A program made the position numbers and the translations under genes. From Litomosoides sigmodontis (taxonomy: Eukaryota; Nematoda; Chromadorea; Rhabditida; Onchocercidae): a DNA stretch of 64,000 nt. Positions 24,125 through 37,600 of this stretch are shown here, piece by piece. The stretch is from the NCBI GenBank assembly GCA_963070105.1, contig OY718807.1, forward strand, positions 9,610,483 through 9,674,482, read 5' to 3'. The notes below the pieces were generated by a model, which made no database searches, was not told the origin of the DNA, and saw nothing but the letters and a program-made list of their open reading frames with translations. Each line of letters starts with the position of its first letter. Position 1 is the first letter of the stretch.

Positions 24125-27100
24125 CTATTCAGCATTTGTCAATGGCGGCAATTCATGGAAGAGTTGGTCGCGTAGTTTCGAAAGATAAGTAGCAGCGGCG
24201 TCTGCGTCCGTGTTTGTTAAAACTGGCAACATGGAACGTAACTTGCATGCATATCGAATGATAGCACGACGTTGACGTGCCTCGTCATCCATTTCGAGCA
24301 TCTGATTACGTTGCGAACGTAATGACACGGCCAATGCGTATGCTTCATCCAGTACTTCTCTTGGAAAAGTCGTCAGATCCGCCAAATTGAATGCTGAAGA
24401 AGTACACAGTAATAACATTTTTAGCACGCCTTTCATCTAAGCTACATTTCAATCAATAGTTGTTAACTTAGTATATGTGAAATCACAGAAAACGTTTCTA
24501 ACTAGCATTAAAGTTTCAGCGATTGCATATGGATGTTACCACCTTATACATGGAAATAAATTAGATCACAGTCCTCACAATTCTGGTACTAGATACGAAG
24601 AATGCTGAATGGATAGTGCCATAGGCGTAGCGTGTCATTTTAAAAAAAAAAAAGTAGCAAAAGGAATGTCAAACGTATAACTGTGCTGTCGGGGAAGAAC
24701 AAAATGCAGTTGCTACTTCGAAACAAGATAAATGGATGTACTGGAAAAGAATCATCAGACGTGACGCTTATACATACCGTAAAGTGGACCATTATATGGA
24801 CCAGTACATAGTTGATGTGAACATTGGCATTTTTCCACTTCGCTACCATCATCCTGTTTGATTTTCACTGTCGTAGTTGAGAAGTGGAAGCTAAAAATAA
24901 AATTTGTCAAAAATTTTGATTGTCCGCATAAAACTGATTATCTGATAGAATCACACTATGAGGGATCTACAACAAATTCCTTTGATGAGTTAAATTTAAA
25001 AAGTAAGTACTGCTAGTTTCCTATTTAAATTTGAACGATGTTGCCAAGCCATTCTCGCCGGAAATACAAGAATGTATTAAGTGACACACTATCATCCGTC
25101 AGTACAGCAAATCAATAGCAAAATCAGAAAGACAGTCTGGATCTTGGTATCGACATTGCTTAAGCAATATATGGCCATACTTGGCTACCATCAATCTATC
25201 ATAAATTGTCTTCATTGTCATAAAATAGACTGAAGGAAAAACTATGACTTTTCAACGCCTGGATATATTGTTGCCAATGACGTCAAATCAAGATAATGAG
25301 TAGCGAATAGGACATATGCCTGAAACCTGGATTTTCTGAAAAATCTTCGAAGTGATTTTTATATCAAAAAAGCAAAATTTTCCTAATTGCATATGCCTAC
25401 TAAAAGAAGTGTGTCCGATACAGTTAATGCTGATACTATCAGCACAAAAGTCGTTTCACCACTTCTTTTAATGGTCCTTATTATTTGTGATATAGAAACT
25501 TTGCCTTCCATTGATAAAGTTTTGAACAACTGAGAACTTAACCTTCCTTCGCAGAAGTTCTTCACAAATAGCAAAGCATATGCATAAACCTTCATCATAT
25601 GCTGTGCCTAAAAAATTCTAAGCACTGAATGTTGGTTTCAGTTTGAAATGAAAATCAAAAGAATTTCGACATATCAGTGTTTCCAAAGAATAAGAACTGT
25701 TTCATCCAACGAGCAGAGGGTGCTTCATTATACCTATTTTATCGGAGGACATTTAAATACTGAAATTTGGCTGAAATTCGATTAAGACACTTACTACACG
25801 CAAGTTCATCAATAAGAACTAGCGATAAAGAGTCCGCGGTGCGTAAAATCGGTGCCATTTCCGACATCTGAAAAAAAAAGCCATGACAAATTCGACTGCC
25901 TTATCAATAGCAGTTTTTTTTTCTCCCATTACAAATATAAATGAAACATAATTTGTCAAATATAATTATAAGGCGCAAATTAAATTTCAAATTTTTTTTC
26001 ATCAACAACCACTTATCTCAAGTGCGAAAGCAGATAAATTAGCCGTCAAGTCGTCATTATGTCCAATGCGTGAAAAGATCCGCGTGAGAACTGGAAATAC
26101 AGCCATTTCTGCTGGCACAAAACTACCTGTTTGGGCTAATACTTGCAGCAAGCAAATTTGTTTCAAATATGTTGATTTTCCAGCCTAAGAAGTATAAATA
26201 TAAAACTGCTATAAAGCCGTCTATGCTTACTGTTTGTTTGCTTTTTGTTTAAACTGTCAACCATCTTATTTTTTACTGCACTATCGATTTAATGCATTAG
26301 GTTTTACGAAGTATTCCATTTTTAGGAAGTAACTTACCATATTTGGTCCTGTAATAATATTCATTCGTGATTCGGATGACAAATACTAAAATTGCAAAGA
26401 ATTGATATTAAACTGGGTTTTTGATTTCTAACAATGGCTTCAATTTTGTAGCATATTAGTTAGTTCTTAAAGATGCGATGAAATATTGCTTAATTTTTGG
26501 CCTTCGAGCCACTGGTTTAATTATTTCTACGCAGCTGTCTCAACTTATTGAAAGTTGCTCGATTATAACTGGTGATTGCTGTCGCTCGAACTCTACAGCT
26601 TACAGCTTTTGTACTCTACGACCATACAGCTCATTTCTTTTTGATAACGTTACCTTTGAGAAAACTATATTAATTATCGGGTGGAAGTTAACTACATATT
26701 CCCACTTCATGAGAATAGAGAGTAATAACACAGAGACACTCAGCAAAGTTGTAACTTCAAAAAAAAAGTAAAACAAAGCTATATAATGTCTTCGTAACAG
26801 TTTTAAGGCAAACGTGGATGAGAGAACTTACAGCATCATTTGGAGTGAAATTTTCGTTTACCAAATCCAAAAGTGGATGCCTTCCTTGCTTGATAATCAT
26901 TGACATTGAAGGAGAAAATGAAGGCCGAACTATAAAAACGAATGTTCAGGATTTATTGACTACTTCATATTCATATTTAAACCTCATATTTAAAATCCAT
27001 ATATAGTGGAATCAAGTTTTTTTGCCGAAAGTAATACCTGATGGAGTTTTGACAGCATATTTAGCAAGACAGGAAATGAAATCAACCATTGATATTGCTT

Positions 27101-30100
27101 CAATTGCATGATACAAGCATGGAATCATCGGACGGATCTAAAATATCGATGTAGTTTTTTTTCCTGGCTTTATTATACGCTGCTGATGAAGAACACCCAT
27201 TGAAGTTAATGGATCTACATGCACTAACTACAGATATTCACCAAACTAAAAATGAATTGTTAAGCCCGAAAATATATTTTTAACCATAATTCAAGCACAG
27301 ATATTACGGACTACTTCCTTATTTGTATTGATTCCACCAACTTCAGCTTTTACTCCACTACTATTCCTTTCATGTAATCTCAAAGTGAAAATATCTGTAA
27401 GTATCCTATGGATTTAAAGTTTCCCTCGACTATATTTTCGTGAATGAAAAAAAAAACTGCATTCCGTAATAACAGCAAATATCCTGAATTCCTTGACTGA
27501 ACATGAAGAAAAAATATATATATGGGATAAATAAAAGTATTAACAAAAAAGAGAAATCCAGCAAACGGATATTGTATTAACTGTATTATTGTATCAGCGT
27601 CAGAATTGCATCAGAACTGTTAGACATGCACTTCATTGCAGTTTATTTAAAAAATACAGGATAAGCATTAAAAATCACATGAACTGGAACAGGTACCTGA
27701 TTTAGTAGTTCGACAACTATTACATTGCTCCTAATTGTTATTTCGTTAACTACCTCATCGATTCTTTCTGTAATGATTTCAATAATCGTTTGAATTTCAG
27801 TTCCCGGAATACACGCTGTTCAGAATAACGACAGCGGTATTACGCACAGGTACATTGACATGTCACTTGCAGCATGTCAGTCAGGAATTTGTCGACATTC
27901 TTTTTTTTGAAATCACGTCGACAAACATGAAATTAAACTGTCTTGCTTAGTAAAGCTGTCTCTGCTTTTATGAACTTGTAGAAAATATATATTGCAAAAT
28001 GATTAACCATTATAGCGCAGCAATGAACGAGTTGTACAGGAAACAGAAGCCCGATTTCTGACCATATCAATAAAGTGTGATGGTAATTTGATTTTAGCTA
28101 CAGGATCTGAACATGGAATAGAAAAATGGAAGCCGCGACTTGCGGTATAGATAAGTTTTGCTTCGGGTATCTCACTTGCATCCTCATGACTTTTTTCTGA
28201 AAAATTTCATTCAAAACATACTTTTCCTTATCAACTTATATAAGTTACTTTTCCGCAAACTTCGTTGCAAGTGAAATACGCTAAACTTGCAAGATAATGC
28301 AAGAACCATGCAAAACCAGTACATACAGACCTAAAATTTTTGAATTTTTTCAAGTGAGTCTTTATTGATCTTCTATAATTTTTAACTATCTAGTCAGAAA
28401 TGCATAATCGTTTATAATTTGATCGCCAATAAAATTATCGTTGATTTGCACCATTCTTCAAGATATCCTAGACAATGTAAGATCTTGGAAAAATTCCTCA
28501 AAATTCTAAAAATTGAAGCTATTCTCACTTACTGCTACTACGATCTTCGAGTATAAGAATTTAAACATATGTGACATCATTTCACAAACTTTAATCTGTA
28601 TCTTCCTCAAAAAAAATCCTATTTCTCTGAATCTCCGAAAAATTTGAAAATACAGTGAATAGAAAGCATTTTTGCTTTCCGTTATACGAAACCTACCGTG
28701 AGTATCACGTAACAGCTCTTCGTACGCTTTCCGCATCATATTAATCATTTGATCAGCTCCGTCCTGGAAAAATTATTAAAAAATTTGCAAAATCATACAA
28801 CAATACTTTTTTAAGGAATTGAGACACAAGTGTCTAAATGTAGAGCAGAAAATTAACGACGAAGAAATAACAAAAATTACCTGAACTGCATAGCATCGCT
28901 TTTGCCGCAATGCTAAAGCCGATCGCTCGCCTACCTTGCATGTCTTGTTTAATTTCGCATCCAAAATATTCAAAATGTTTTCGAACCGCTCATCATTTAA
29001 ATGCTTTAAACATGAATTTCTTTTATAGATAAAAGGAAATGTTGAATAAAATTTAATTAAAAATTGCACTTTGACAAATTAGGTGCCGAATAAGTTACAA
29101 GTGGTTGAATGTCAGACACGGTTAACCAATGTACACCCCAAAAGTTGCGATTTTAAAATTAGTAGGCAAATTAATTTTAAATATTTACACTGATTTTATG
29201 AATGACCAGATACACAGAAAAAAGTGAACTTACATTGTAACACAATCGGAATAAGTGAGCTTCGCTATTTTTTAAAGAGTCCCGCAATGGTTTAATTAAA
29301 TGCAACGTTTGCTGTAAATTCAGGATCTAAAAGATTAAAAGAGTGTAACTTTCATTAACTGAAATTTTCCATCAATGTTTTTTAATCATATTTCGCGATT
29401 TTCAATCAGCATTTCTTAACCATATGCATTAGATTTGATACTCAAACTAATAGTTTTAGTTAATACAAAATTATAAAGAAAACCTGAGTTACACGATGCT
29501 CGACTGTACGAACAGTTTCTTTCTGATTTTCTAGATAACAGCAAACTGTTATTAACCGATATATGTCGCTTACACCGACAATAATTGTCCGAAGTCGATC
29601 AAATTTCTAAAAATTAAAAACTGATGTTTTTCAAAACTATTTGTTACTTCAATGAATTACATAATTTTTCAACAAATCCTCCTAAAATACCGGTTGATTG
29701 TTAACAAGCTCTTCAACAGCATCCAGACGAGCTTCAATCATTGACTGATCAGCGGAAGGTTGTAGCAAGCTGCTACGAAGTAGCCGTACTCCACCGCTGG
29801 TCAGACATTTGTTTAAAGCAGAGAAAAGGCTACGTTCTAACGTTTTCTGTTTAAGATGTATGCGTTCCACTACTTCTACATTTCGCATGGTATTTACATC
29901 TGCAATTATGAGATTTATGAAATAGACACAATAATTGAATTAATTTATCCCTGCAAGTTAATAAATGAATGAAATGAAACTCCGTACATCAAGCTATCAC
30001 TGTTTACCAAACAGCTGACAGGAGACATACATCAACATTTGATTTCATCTAGCAAAAAAGCAGAAAGAGTTAACAAATTACATTTATTGATAACATACAC

Positions 30101-31882
30101 AACATTATAGCTTATTTGGCAGTTATCAGTCTGAAGATTGAGTAATTTATTACCTATAAAGCAAGATTTCTCTGCAACAAGATAAGTAACTTTCAGTGAA
30201 TTTTGAGCAAATAAAATATTCTGTATGTATTCCACATATTTGATTAATGCAGCGGCAGCTGCCATACAGTAATATCTATAATTTTAAAATATTTATAAAA
30301 AGCAGCAAACTCGTTTTAATTGGAGTAATAGACGTGTACGAGAAAATCGTTTTGCTAATCTCCAAAGACAACGAGTTTGAGTAACTGTAGCGGAGTATGC
30401 ACGAAATTAGTTTAGGACAAGTGTATATTTTATGAATTTCAGACAGCAATCCTAAACTTAGAAATTCAAATATATTTTATGAATACTATGAAAAGTGCTA
30501 TCAAATTATGGTGTTCAGTATTCGTGATACAGGAGAAATAAAGCATAGAAATTGCTACAAGAATAGCAAAACATATTAGATGATGGAAAATTAGCGACCA
30601 TTGAAATTTTTATGTTTTTAAAGTTTTACTGCAAAATTTTATCCACGCTTTGAACTTGTAAAAAGCAAACTTTTTATATACTTCTGCTGTTAGATTGGAT
30701 GATTCGCTTGAACTTAATTGCTTTAGCAATTCAATTCCCTTGACGTCGCTGAAATGAAAATGATGTGTCAATGCAACGTTTATACTTTAATGCATTTAAC
30801 CTAATTTTATATTTTCGACGCTTTATGAAACAGATTTGAAAACTTGAAAAAAACTTATGAAGGCTAATAATACCCTTTATAAATTATATTTCCGTTACCA
30901 CATTACAATTTACTTAACAACACGCCTTCTTTGAACCTGACATTTTTTTAATCAAATTAAAATAATTAAATACTTGAAATAGCGTCTATTAATCATCGTG
31001 ATTTCTACTTCCGGATAAGTGCTACGAATCAGTTCCAACACAGCATTCATGCTGTTGGCTTTATCGACAAGTGTTTCCGGAACTATAACCTGCAAAAATT
31101 TATGACTACCTGGTAATACAACAGTATAAAAACATTATACGAGGATCTCAACTGCAAAATACTTGTTTACTTTTCCGTTAAACTATAAACTGGGACAACA
31201 CCCATCCACTCCAGTGCCACGTAATAAAGGAAGAAAAGTTCATGTTACCTTAAAAGTCACAATTTATTGAGTAATAGAAGAACAATTGCATGGAAAACCT
31301 CAACAGGCTCTTGAATTTGAAATTGAATTCGGAGTCGCGCATAAGATGCCGAATCAATAAATTCCCACAAGTGCAATTCACTGCATAGCGCATCAATGCT
31401 TGCAAGTCCTATCTCACCACGTGCGCTACCGCGACCTTCCACGACTGCTGAAAGCACGTATGAATGCATCGTGTATCGCGATGTGATGATCTTGACTATT
31501 CCTATCATATTTTTATATCATGTTCAATTTTATGCCTTTAATCATAACTGGTTAAGTACTCATAACGTTTCCTTTATGTATGAAAAAATGACTGAGCAAT
31601 TTTAAAAAATATGAGAATTTAATCGAAGTTTTTCTTTCTCGCTAGGCGTGCAATATGCACGTATTCTCACAGCTAAATATTGCACAAATGTTTTCAGATT
31701 TAAAATAAAACGATAGATAATTGTAAAATAATCTTACAAAAAATGACGCAACTCGTAAGAGATAACTTCGTTCTATTTCCTGAACGTTCACGCGTGGACG
31801 TGAAGCTACGATATTTCGGTGCACTGGATAATGTAGTGTCACGTTGCATCATCTCATCCAGCACTACTGCTTCATACAACAT
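24125..31882 (-). CDS. msh4: MutS homologue 4 (meiotic crossover factor MSH4/HIM-14)
   Basis: With MSH5, MSH4 forms a sliding clamp that stabilises meiotic recombination intermediates and promotes crossovers. Exons, minus strand: 31882-31738, 31495-31299, 31089-30974, 30748-30671, 30275-30154, 29899-29691, 29606-29484, 29326-29234, 29003-28881, 28763-28697, 28196-28008, 27815-27697, 27137-27038, 26929-26832, 26385-26338, 26184-26017, 25867-25795, 25607-25543, 25319-25249, 24890-24778, 24393-24125. The total is 2,586 nt (861 aa; human about 936). Diagnostic matches: VVEGRGSARGEIGLASID near the N-terminus, YYCMAAAAALIKYVEYIQN, Walker A GPNMAGKSTYLKQ, LFATHYLDL, and a C-terminal helical domain (FNLADLTTFPREVLDEA). 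Walker B reads LIDELACS then TAYDEG, where DELGRGT is usual. The intron after 26017 starts with AT rather than GT. The first-exon ATG is the longest open choice; the first junction is less certain. Confidence 0.93.
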
Positions 31883-34660
31883 AAATGAATGATGTGCTCA
31901 GTGTAATGCGTGCGGCATGCACAAAAGTTACAAAAAACGGAATGTCAAATACGAAAACTAACGTAAGAAGAATACATTGTACTTCCTAACATACATCAAG
32001 CGGATATTCAAATCAAAGCCCTTTTCTGCAATATTCAGGATAACTGTCAGATAAAACGATCATTGCTTGACTAACAATTTCAACACAATTCTGAATACAT
32101 TTACATATGCAAAATTCCTCTTCACAGGGAGTTAAGTGGTAAAATGGTCAAGCTATGTTTATGGAAAAAAAGCACCACAATTTAATATATACTTTGAAAC
32201 ATTGGTGTATTTTCGCATTTTAAACGGTCATTTACAACTTCGTTATCCTACGATACTGCTTTAGCTGTGAATTCCATGTCTGTGTAGACGACAACGACAT
32301 GGACAATGAATGATGACGACGAGCAATTATCAGTTGCAAAATGGTCATGTAATTTCTTTTTTGCCTTTCTCAGTAACTAAACGCATTTCTCTCTTCCTCC
32401 AGCAACTTTATACGAGATTGGAAGTTTAAAAATTTCACTTTATTGATAAAAATTAGTTGCTCCAAAAATTTGTATATTCTGCTAAATTCCACTTTGTTAT
32501 CCTTTAGTTCTGCTATCAGCACTCTCATCAATATCCGACTCATTAATGCTAAAATCTTGCTTCTAATTAAACGTTTTATAGTTAACAGGAAAGATTTTCT
32601 GATAGCAGTGCTGGTCAGTTAAATTCTTATATCATCGAGGAGCAGTTAAAGCTCACCGTTCGATCTTACTGTGCATCCTTTTGACGTTTTGTTTACATTT
32701 TGTCTTCCTCTTGAAAATTTTACTGTTGAAAAAGCGTTTGTAAACAGGGAAATAATAATAGTCCATTATTAAAACGTTTTATGCTTACTATAAAGATGGA
32801 TAAATGATGGCGTCAACTTTAATCATACCACGTTGCTTGTGATATTGTGCAAATTACTATTCGTTTTAATAATTCCTTTCTACGACGACTAAAAGTTATG
32901 TCAACAAAAAAAAAAACACACGTTGGTTTGCGTCATATTTATCTGAGTTAACAAGACGTGCAAAGAAGCAAAAGAGATATATGGAAATTCTCTTCTAACG
33001 AAACGAAACGTGAAATTCACCCAGAACGGTCAAGAAGAATTAGCGGAAGAGTGAACAATTCCATTATTCTACTGTCAGTCCCATCGGTCATATAACTGTT
33101 TGTAATCAAACTTCATATTCAAATTTTTACGGCTATGCCAGGACGGTACATTCTTGTACTATTATGAAATGGTGCGTTTGCTTGCTTCGACAGACAATAC
33201 TGAAATATATCCAAGCGATAACAGGAAAGTTAGACATATAAGTTCTTCATAACAGTGTACTGTCGGTCAGAGAAAAGGTTCCAAAACAAACTTTACATAC
33301 AAAATTCCGTTGTGCTACCGTTAGTAGCATTTGCGCCGTGATTTATCGGTAGTTGTGGGAACAGGTTGATGAACTTCATTTCATTTTGATGAATTTCATT
33401 TCAAAAACCTTATGCTTGAATTCGAAACGTACAACAATGCTGAGGAGTAAGATCTGCAACAGAAACATAGCTGGAAAATCTCTTACCATAAAAGTTATAA
33501 GAAAGAATTTCGTAGATAAAAGTAAAACTAATGCTTGAAATAACGACTTGAAACAGTCAATCAATCAATCGGAAACATTTTCTATGACCAGAAGTAAACA
33601 ACCTAAAAATACTCATCGATTTCATCCAAATTTTTTCCACTATCACATGGAAAATGTATAGAAAATTTTGAACCTGATTTTCTGGCTACGTCATTTCTAA
33701 TATCAGAAAACTGCAAACACTAAACGCTGTGAGGTATATCCCACGAGCGCTGCTTATGTGCTGTAATGCCACAAAAAATTGCCTCCATAAAAATAAAAGA
33801 TTGAAATTCAAGAGCTTCGCAGAAAGAAAGTATTTTAAGAGGTAGAACAACTCCTACCCATTTAAATTTCGTACTATACATCCGGAGACTTAGAAAAAAA
33901 GAAAAACGCCATTTTACGTGAAATAACGACTTGTTCGGTCTTCAAGAAGTGCATGCAATGCAACAATGATAATGTTCTCCCGTTGAATAACCATACCAAT
34001 TTTTTAGACAATATTTAGGATAAATTACGAATGGTTAATGCAAGTCCGAAATGTGTATTATAACGTAATGAAATAGTCTTCTAGTTAACACAGAAAAGAT
34101 TGAAGTTAATTGATAGAAACACCTCATTTTCAACCCCAACGCATCCTGCAGAGTTCCGCTTGGCGCATGTGTAAACCAGTGGAAGAGTTTCAACTTTTAT
34201 TGAGGTAGAAAAGAAAAGAAAAAACACCAATGCATAAATTTCAACGATCACAGTTTTGGCTTGAATTATACAAGAAGCTGCAGAATTGTGCAAAGAAAAA
34301 AAAGAATTTTTTTGAAGTGTAACGTGCAAACATTTAAGAACAGATTAGTTACAAATTCACAAAGCGACAAAAGCCGGAAAGTTCCAGAATCTTTCATATC
34401 CCAATCACTTCAAATAGTCGTAGAGAACGGATAAAGTGTACAACTTTGCTTCATGTGAGAATCGAATGGCTCCGAATGCAAACCAGGCACTGCAAGTGAA
34501 AGTTTTTTAATTTTTCTAAATTTATATCATATCCTTGGAACAAATACGAATTCAAAAAAATGCTCAATGATGGATTCACGCTCTAACCAACAGCCAGTGT
34601 TACATAAATTAATCAAAATAACTCCATTGCTCAAAGCTCAATTTGTATGAACTCTTACCA
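31883..34660. other. Intergenic region between MSH4 and CDK8
   Basis: About 2.8 kb holding the MSH4 promoter and the CDK8 3' flank. I see no exon with recognisable coding content on either strand and no notable repeat. Short open frames at 33353-33564 overlap on opposite strands and have no motif. Confidence 0.5.
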
Positions 34661-37600
34661 TTAATAGCGTGGTTGCATTTGAGGCCATTGCTGTTGCTGT
34701 ATTATATACGGACCTTGCTGAGGCATCATTTCTTGACCTGGCTGCATTATTATTCCACCTAAAACGAGTAATTTAAATATGAATCAAGTAAAGATCCTGA
34801 AAGCAATATTATATCAGATAATTACAAGAAATTATATTAGATCATTAATTAGATAATTGCAGCAAACTTTCTCTAGGAAAATTAGTAAACACAAGATTTT
34901 AAAGATTTTTTGAATTTAAGATGATGATCCAAAGAACGTGGAAACTTTTTAAACGTATAATTAACAGCAATGCATTACAAATCAGAACTTATACAGCGAA
35001 CTTCATGCAGCAATAGACTGACTCTAAAAACGATTTTTTTAAAGAAGCTGGAGGACAACAGCAAAAAAGAATACTACTGACCGCCTTGAATCACTCTTCC
35101 GTTCTGGTCTACATATGACATCTGCGGACGCATTTGTTGCATGATTGTGGGTCCTTGAGGACCTATTTGTCCTTGAGATGGCCCCATTTGATTCTGAGGA
35201 CCACCCATAGGTCCCGGTCCTGTCATACCTCCCTGCTGTCCTAACACACCATTTCCACTAGCCATCATTTGCTGACCACTTATCATACCTTCAATGACTT
35301 TGCGATAGCTGACATATTTCCTTTTTGGTTTAATCATTTTGAAAATAGTTTTTATTATGAGAAATCAATCAAATGTGAGTGAAGTTGAAGAAACGTGACA
35401 AATTACAGATCAAAAAAATATTTTTACGTATAAGGAAATCCTAGCACTTTTCTCACACATGAACCCCAATACTGAAAACTCAAACCTGGTTGTACCATCT
35501 GCTGTTGATAGGAAGACTGCATAACTGATGACTGAGTAGACATTTGCACTGACCTCTGTGCCATTTGTCCTTGCGATGGACCACCTAGTTGCTGATTCAT
35601 ACCTATCTGCTGCTGCTATAAAAGCATTTTGGAAAGCATCATATAAAGAGTTCTGTGAATCATGTAGAAAAATGAACTACGGGGAAAAATGAAACAATAA
35701 AAACAATTAAATAAAGAAAATTAGTAAATGCTAATTTCCAGATTATATTAAACTTCCTAATATCACATTATTGATCCAGAACAGGTGTAAAATTTAAATT
35801 GTCGCCTTAAAATTGTAACAAACAAAGAGTACACTGTAACAAAGAAATTTTTAATTGAAATCAAAGAAATTTTTATAATGTTTGCATTTGAAAGAAAATC
35901 AACTATGCCAGCCTCTCCTCACTTCGATGAATTTTAGATCTCATTAGAAAAAAACTCACTGAAATAGAAAAATATTAGAAAATAAGAAAACTCACTTGGT
36001 ACATGTTTGGACCCTGAATCATAACTTGATGTTGTTGCTGATGCCCGTAGGGTAACTGCTGCATTCCACTGTTCATATGTTGTGATTGCATTATCTGTTG
36101 TTGATTATGCTGCTCAAATGACATCCCCCCTTTGTTACTGATTGCTGGTCCCGAACCAACCGGTGGGTAATCTTGAGCACCAGTCGTAGAAAACATTCCA
36201 CTTGTAGGGGCATTCATCATTGGCTCCATCTCAAAATGCTTTTTCAAGTCTATATTCTCCATTTCAATTTTAACATAATCTTTAAAAGCCAACATAAAAA
36301 TTTGATCCCAATTCATAAATAGTAACAACAAGAACTAAAACCTGCTGTGTAGCTGGCATTTGGGGTCCCTGTTGCATGCGCATTTTCTTTGCTGCGGGTT
36401 CCATGACTGACTGCTGAGGATGCATGCCAATGGGCTGTAAAATGACAACAAATATGTAAAAAGATTTTAACTTGAACTCTTCATTTAGCTCCAAATTTCA
36501 AAAAATTTTCCGCATTTCATAAGTCACTTGCAACTTTGTAAGTTTGATAAGGCAGTAACTTAATAATTTAAGGTTCAAACTGTATGTCTCTCAATAATAC
36601 ATATTAGTGAATGATTAAATGACTTATATAGATGTCACTTTTAGGTGGAACTTCATTAAAGTTATAATAAGTTCAACTAATTATGCGTATATGGTGGGCT
36701 AGAAGATACTCTTGATGAGAACCGAAGTCAAAGTGGTAATAACGTTATCCTTCCAATAGACTTTCCTCAACTTCTTGAAAACTTTTGCAAGTAAACAGAA
36801 AAAAAACAAACACAGATAACTGACCTGCTGCTGACTTTGTTGTGGAGGTTGAACTTGTTGCGGTTTCGATGCCGAAGCACTCTTGTCATCGTTTTCGTCA
36901 GAAAGAAACTCCCGCTTTGGATATGGGATGTCGCAACCGCTGAAGACATCTGCAGTCGGTCGGGGGTCTTCCTAAGAGCATATAGATTCTAGACTGTTGC
37001 ACATGTGCAAGATGATTTAAAAAAGAAAACGCAATTACAAATTAAAAACAGTAACTTTAGTTTAATCTTCGAGCGATTTTCGCCCTAAATTTTAACAGCT
37101 GCATTTAAAATCACAAGAAAACCGAAGTTTAATAACCTTGAAGTAGGGATCATCCATAGCATCTTGAGCAGAAACTCGTTTGATTGGGTCCATTGTCAGA
37201 AGGCGTTGCAATAACGAAAATGACCGAGTGTCAGCTTTAATTTTATGTTTATCCATATATCTTTGCAAGGTGCAATTCGCGTAGCTAAAGTTAACGCAAT
37301 TTAAGTTATTAAGTGAAAAATTTAAATTATTTAGTTTAGGACATAAAAGAATGCGTTTCAAAAAGACTCAAATATTCTTTACTTCGCTCTCTTGAAATCC
37401 TGCGTTAATTTTTGATATTCTGGCATCTTTTTTAAATCTTGCCAGTCGGATTCCGAAGGATAACCCATAACCGTAAATATTCGATTTAGCTGATCCTGGT
37501 GGTAAGGACTGGAAGCTTTAATATCCTCCTCCCGACAAAAAAATACAGGCTCGGAGGTAAGAAGTTCCGCAAAGATGCAACCGATAGCCCAAATGTCGAT

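Noticed and set aside
24125..31882. MSH5 or MSH2 instead of MSH4
   Set aside because: The N-terminal VVEGRG...GEIG...ASID block and the C-terminal helices fit MSH4 specifically.
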